DNA of 64,000 bases from Eopsaltria australis (lineage: Eukaryota; Chordata; Aves; Passeriformes; Petroicidae): assembly GCA_034509425.1 (NCBI GenBank), contig JAVTVJ010000132.1:2563470-2627469 (forward strand). The letters run 5' to 3'. Every line of letters begins with the position of its first letter. Position 1 is the first letter of the stretch. The notes beneath the pieces are model-generated. The model was not told the origin of the DNA, ran no database searches, and saw nothing but the letters and a program-made list of their open reading frames with translations. The translations under genes were made by a program, and so were the position numbers. This document shows, one piece after another, positions 62,798 through 64,000 of the stretch.

Positions 62798-64000
62798 CAA
62801 TTCATACGTGTGGGTTTGTAAGCCTACAATGGTGATTTGCACTATGACAAGGTTCTAATGCAGGAGCTCTTTTAGTATAACATAATACAGTAGTTTATAT
62901 TAATTAATTATTAGGCCTGAAGAAAGGGTGGACAAGACAGTACCAATGTTAATAGGATGGATTGTTTTAATCAAATACTGTAAAGAGCTTTTAAATTTCC
63001 CCTTCTCTGTTACTGGGTAATGAAAAAAAATGTTAGTGGTATGTGGAGTGAAAAGCTAATTGACATGATAAGCACTTCTGTTTTTTCCAATGAAATATAA
63101 ACTCTTCTCAGGTAAATTTTGTAGGTAACTTGCTTCTTGTTCCTGCTATTAAGTTTGCCTAATTGTTTTTGGTTATTCTTCAACAGTGATACTTTTTTCC
63201 TCCTAAATTTTAGCTAGGGATAATTGCTGAGATTATTGCTGAAAAGAGTACTAAGCAGATTTCTAGAACTGCATTTAACTGCAGTGTTCTTTGCTGGTTA
63301 ATGCAGTAGGTTAATTCTAAAGTTTGCCACATCTAGTGAGAGTGGATTCCAGAAAGGGCACTTCTTCATGAAAAAGTACATTTTCCTTCTACATTGTTTT
63401 GAAAGAAACTTGTTACTGAAATGTCTATTGATTGTGTTGTTTGTTTGTAATGAAATAAGCAGACAGTCATTACACAACAAAATACAATCTAGTTAATGTG
63501 CATAACTACATTAATGATAAGGGTTCCTCATCACTGAGAAATAATTGAAATACCCGGCAACATATATAATTACAGCATATGAAAAGGCACCAGAAAATAA
63601 TTTTTTTTCATTTAAGCAAAGAAATAATTAAAAGTGGAGGTGAATCAAAATGCAGTTTGCTCATTTTACATTTATGTAGCTCATGTAATAGTTAATTAAT
63701 AGTTGAGCTCCAGAAATGGGCTTAATATGATGCTGCGTTATATAAACCAGGTTTTTGGCTCTGATGACTTCTCCACTATAACACAACAAGCTGAATGGGC
63801 ATCTTAGACCAGGCCCTGGCTTACTGATCTCCTCCAGAGATGAAGGAGTGGTTCTAAGATGGATGTACTGCTGAGCAAAGTGGGTTTGGCTGGGTCTTAG
63901 AAGATTAGTGCTTGTTGTGACTCACTGAGTGCAAGTATTGTCCCCAGGGATCTAGACTGCATAAAATAATTTCTGAAATGGCAACTCACTTAGTGGGTAT

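Larger units (their letters stand above)
58758..64000 (+). other. ACP1: ACP1 intron 1 (continues beyond the window)
   Basis: Starts at donor gtgagcgg. It holds the tail of the CpG island, a CR1 3' end (59.0 kb) and the nested CR1 pair (60.3-62.8 kb); 59.2-60.3 and 62.8-64.0 kb are AT-rich with nothing recognised. No sequence encoding the expected next ACP1 residues (NICRSP) was found. Confidence 0.85.

Noticed and set aside
59208..64000. Possible ACP1 exon 2
   Set aside because: I looked for sequence encoding NICRSPIAE after an acceptor and found none, so the exon is taken to lie beyond the window.
1..64000. CRISPR arrays, bacterial operons, tRNA or rRNA genes
   Set aside because: None seen. 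The window is vertebrate nuclear DNA, and the repeats are retroelements and simple sequence.

Overview
This window is vertebrate nuclear DNA, almost certainly from a bird and perhaps a passerine. The evidence is the many 5'-truncated CR1 retrotransposons, several ending in the short octamer-like tail typical of avian CR1 (ATTCTRTG-type), two solo LTRs of avian ERV type, GT-AG spliced exons separated by long introns, and a single CpG island in otherwise AT-rich DNA. There is no bacterial-style coding. Nearly all of the many short open frames are chance frames or decayed CR1.

Two protein-coding genes are supported, arranged head to head. SH3YL1 (SYLF plus SH3 domain protein) occupies most of the window on the minus strand. 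I could assemble nine coding exons between 45,029 and 13,049 with consistent GT-AG splice sites and reading phases, giving a 335-residue product. A proposed first exon in the CpG island (3' end at 58,438) supplies only the A of a start codon split by intron 1. ACP1 (low-molecular-weight protein tyrosine phosphatase) starts on the plus strand at 58,715. Only its first coding exon lies in the window; the rest lies beyond 64,000.

Layout: 1-12,690 is the 3' flank of SH3YL1 (no gene recognised, two CR1 copies). 12,670-13,248 is the terminal SH3 exon and 3' UTR. 13,249-34,901 is a 21.7 kb intron holding an ERV LTR, a CR1 fragment and a possible old retrocopy. 34,902-45,029 holds the eight other coding exons, with a second LTR and CR1 copies in intron 5. 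45,030-58,437 is intron 1. 57,965-59,130 is the CpG island and presumed bidirectional promoter, with a small minisatellite. 58,758-64,000 is ACP1 intron 1, dominated by a nested pair of CR1 insertions.

The SH3YL1/ACP1 pairing is the conserved vertebrate order as I recall it from human 2p25.3. I found no new biological system. The points most worth a second look are the split start codon, the shared promoter, an RxxPxxP motif in the SH3YL1 linker, and several repeat structures.
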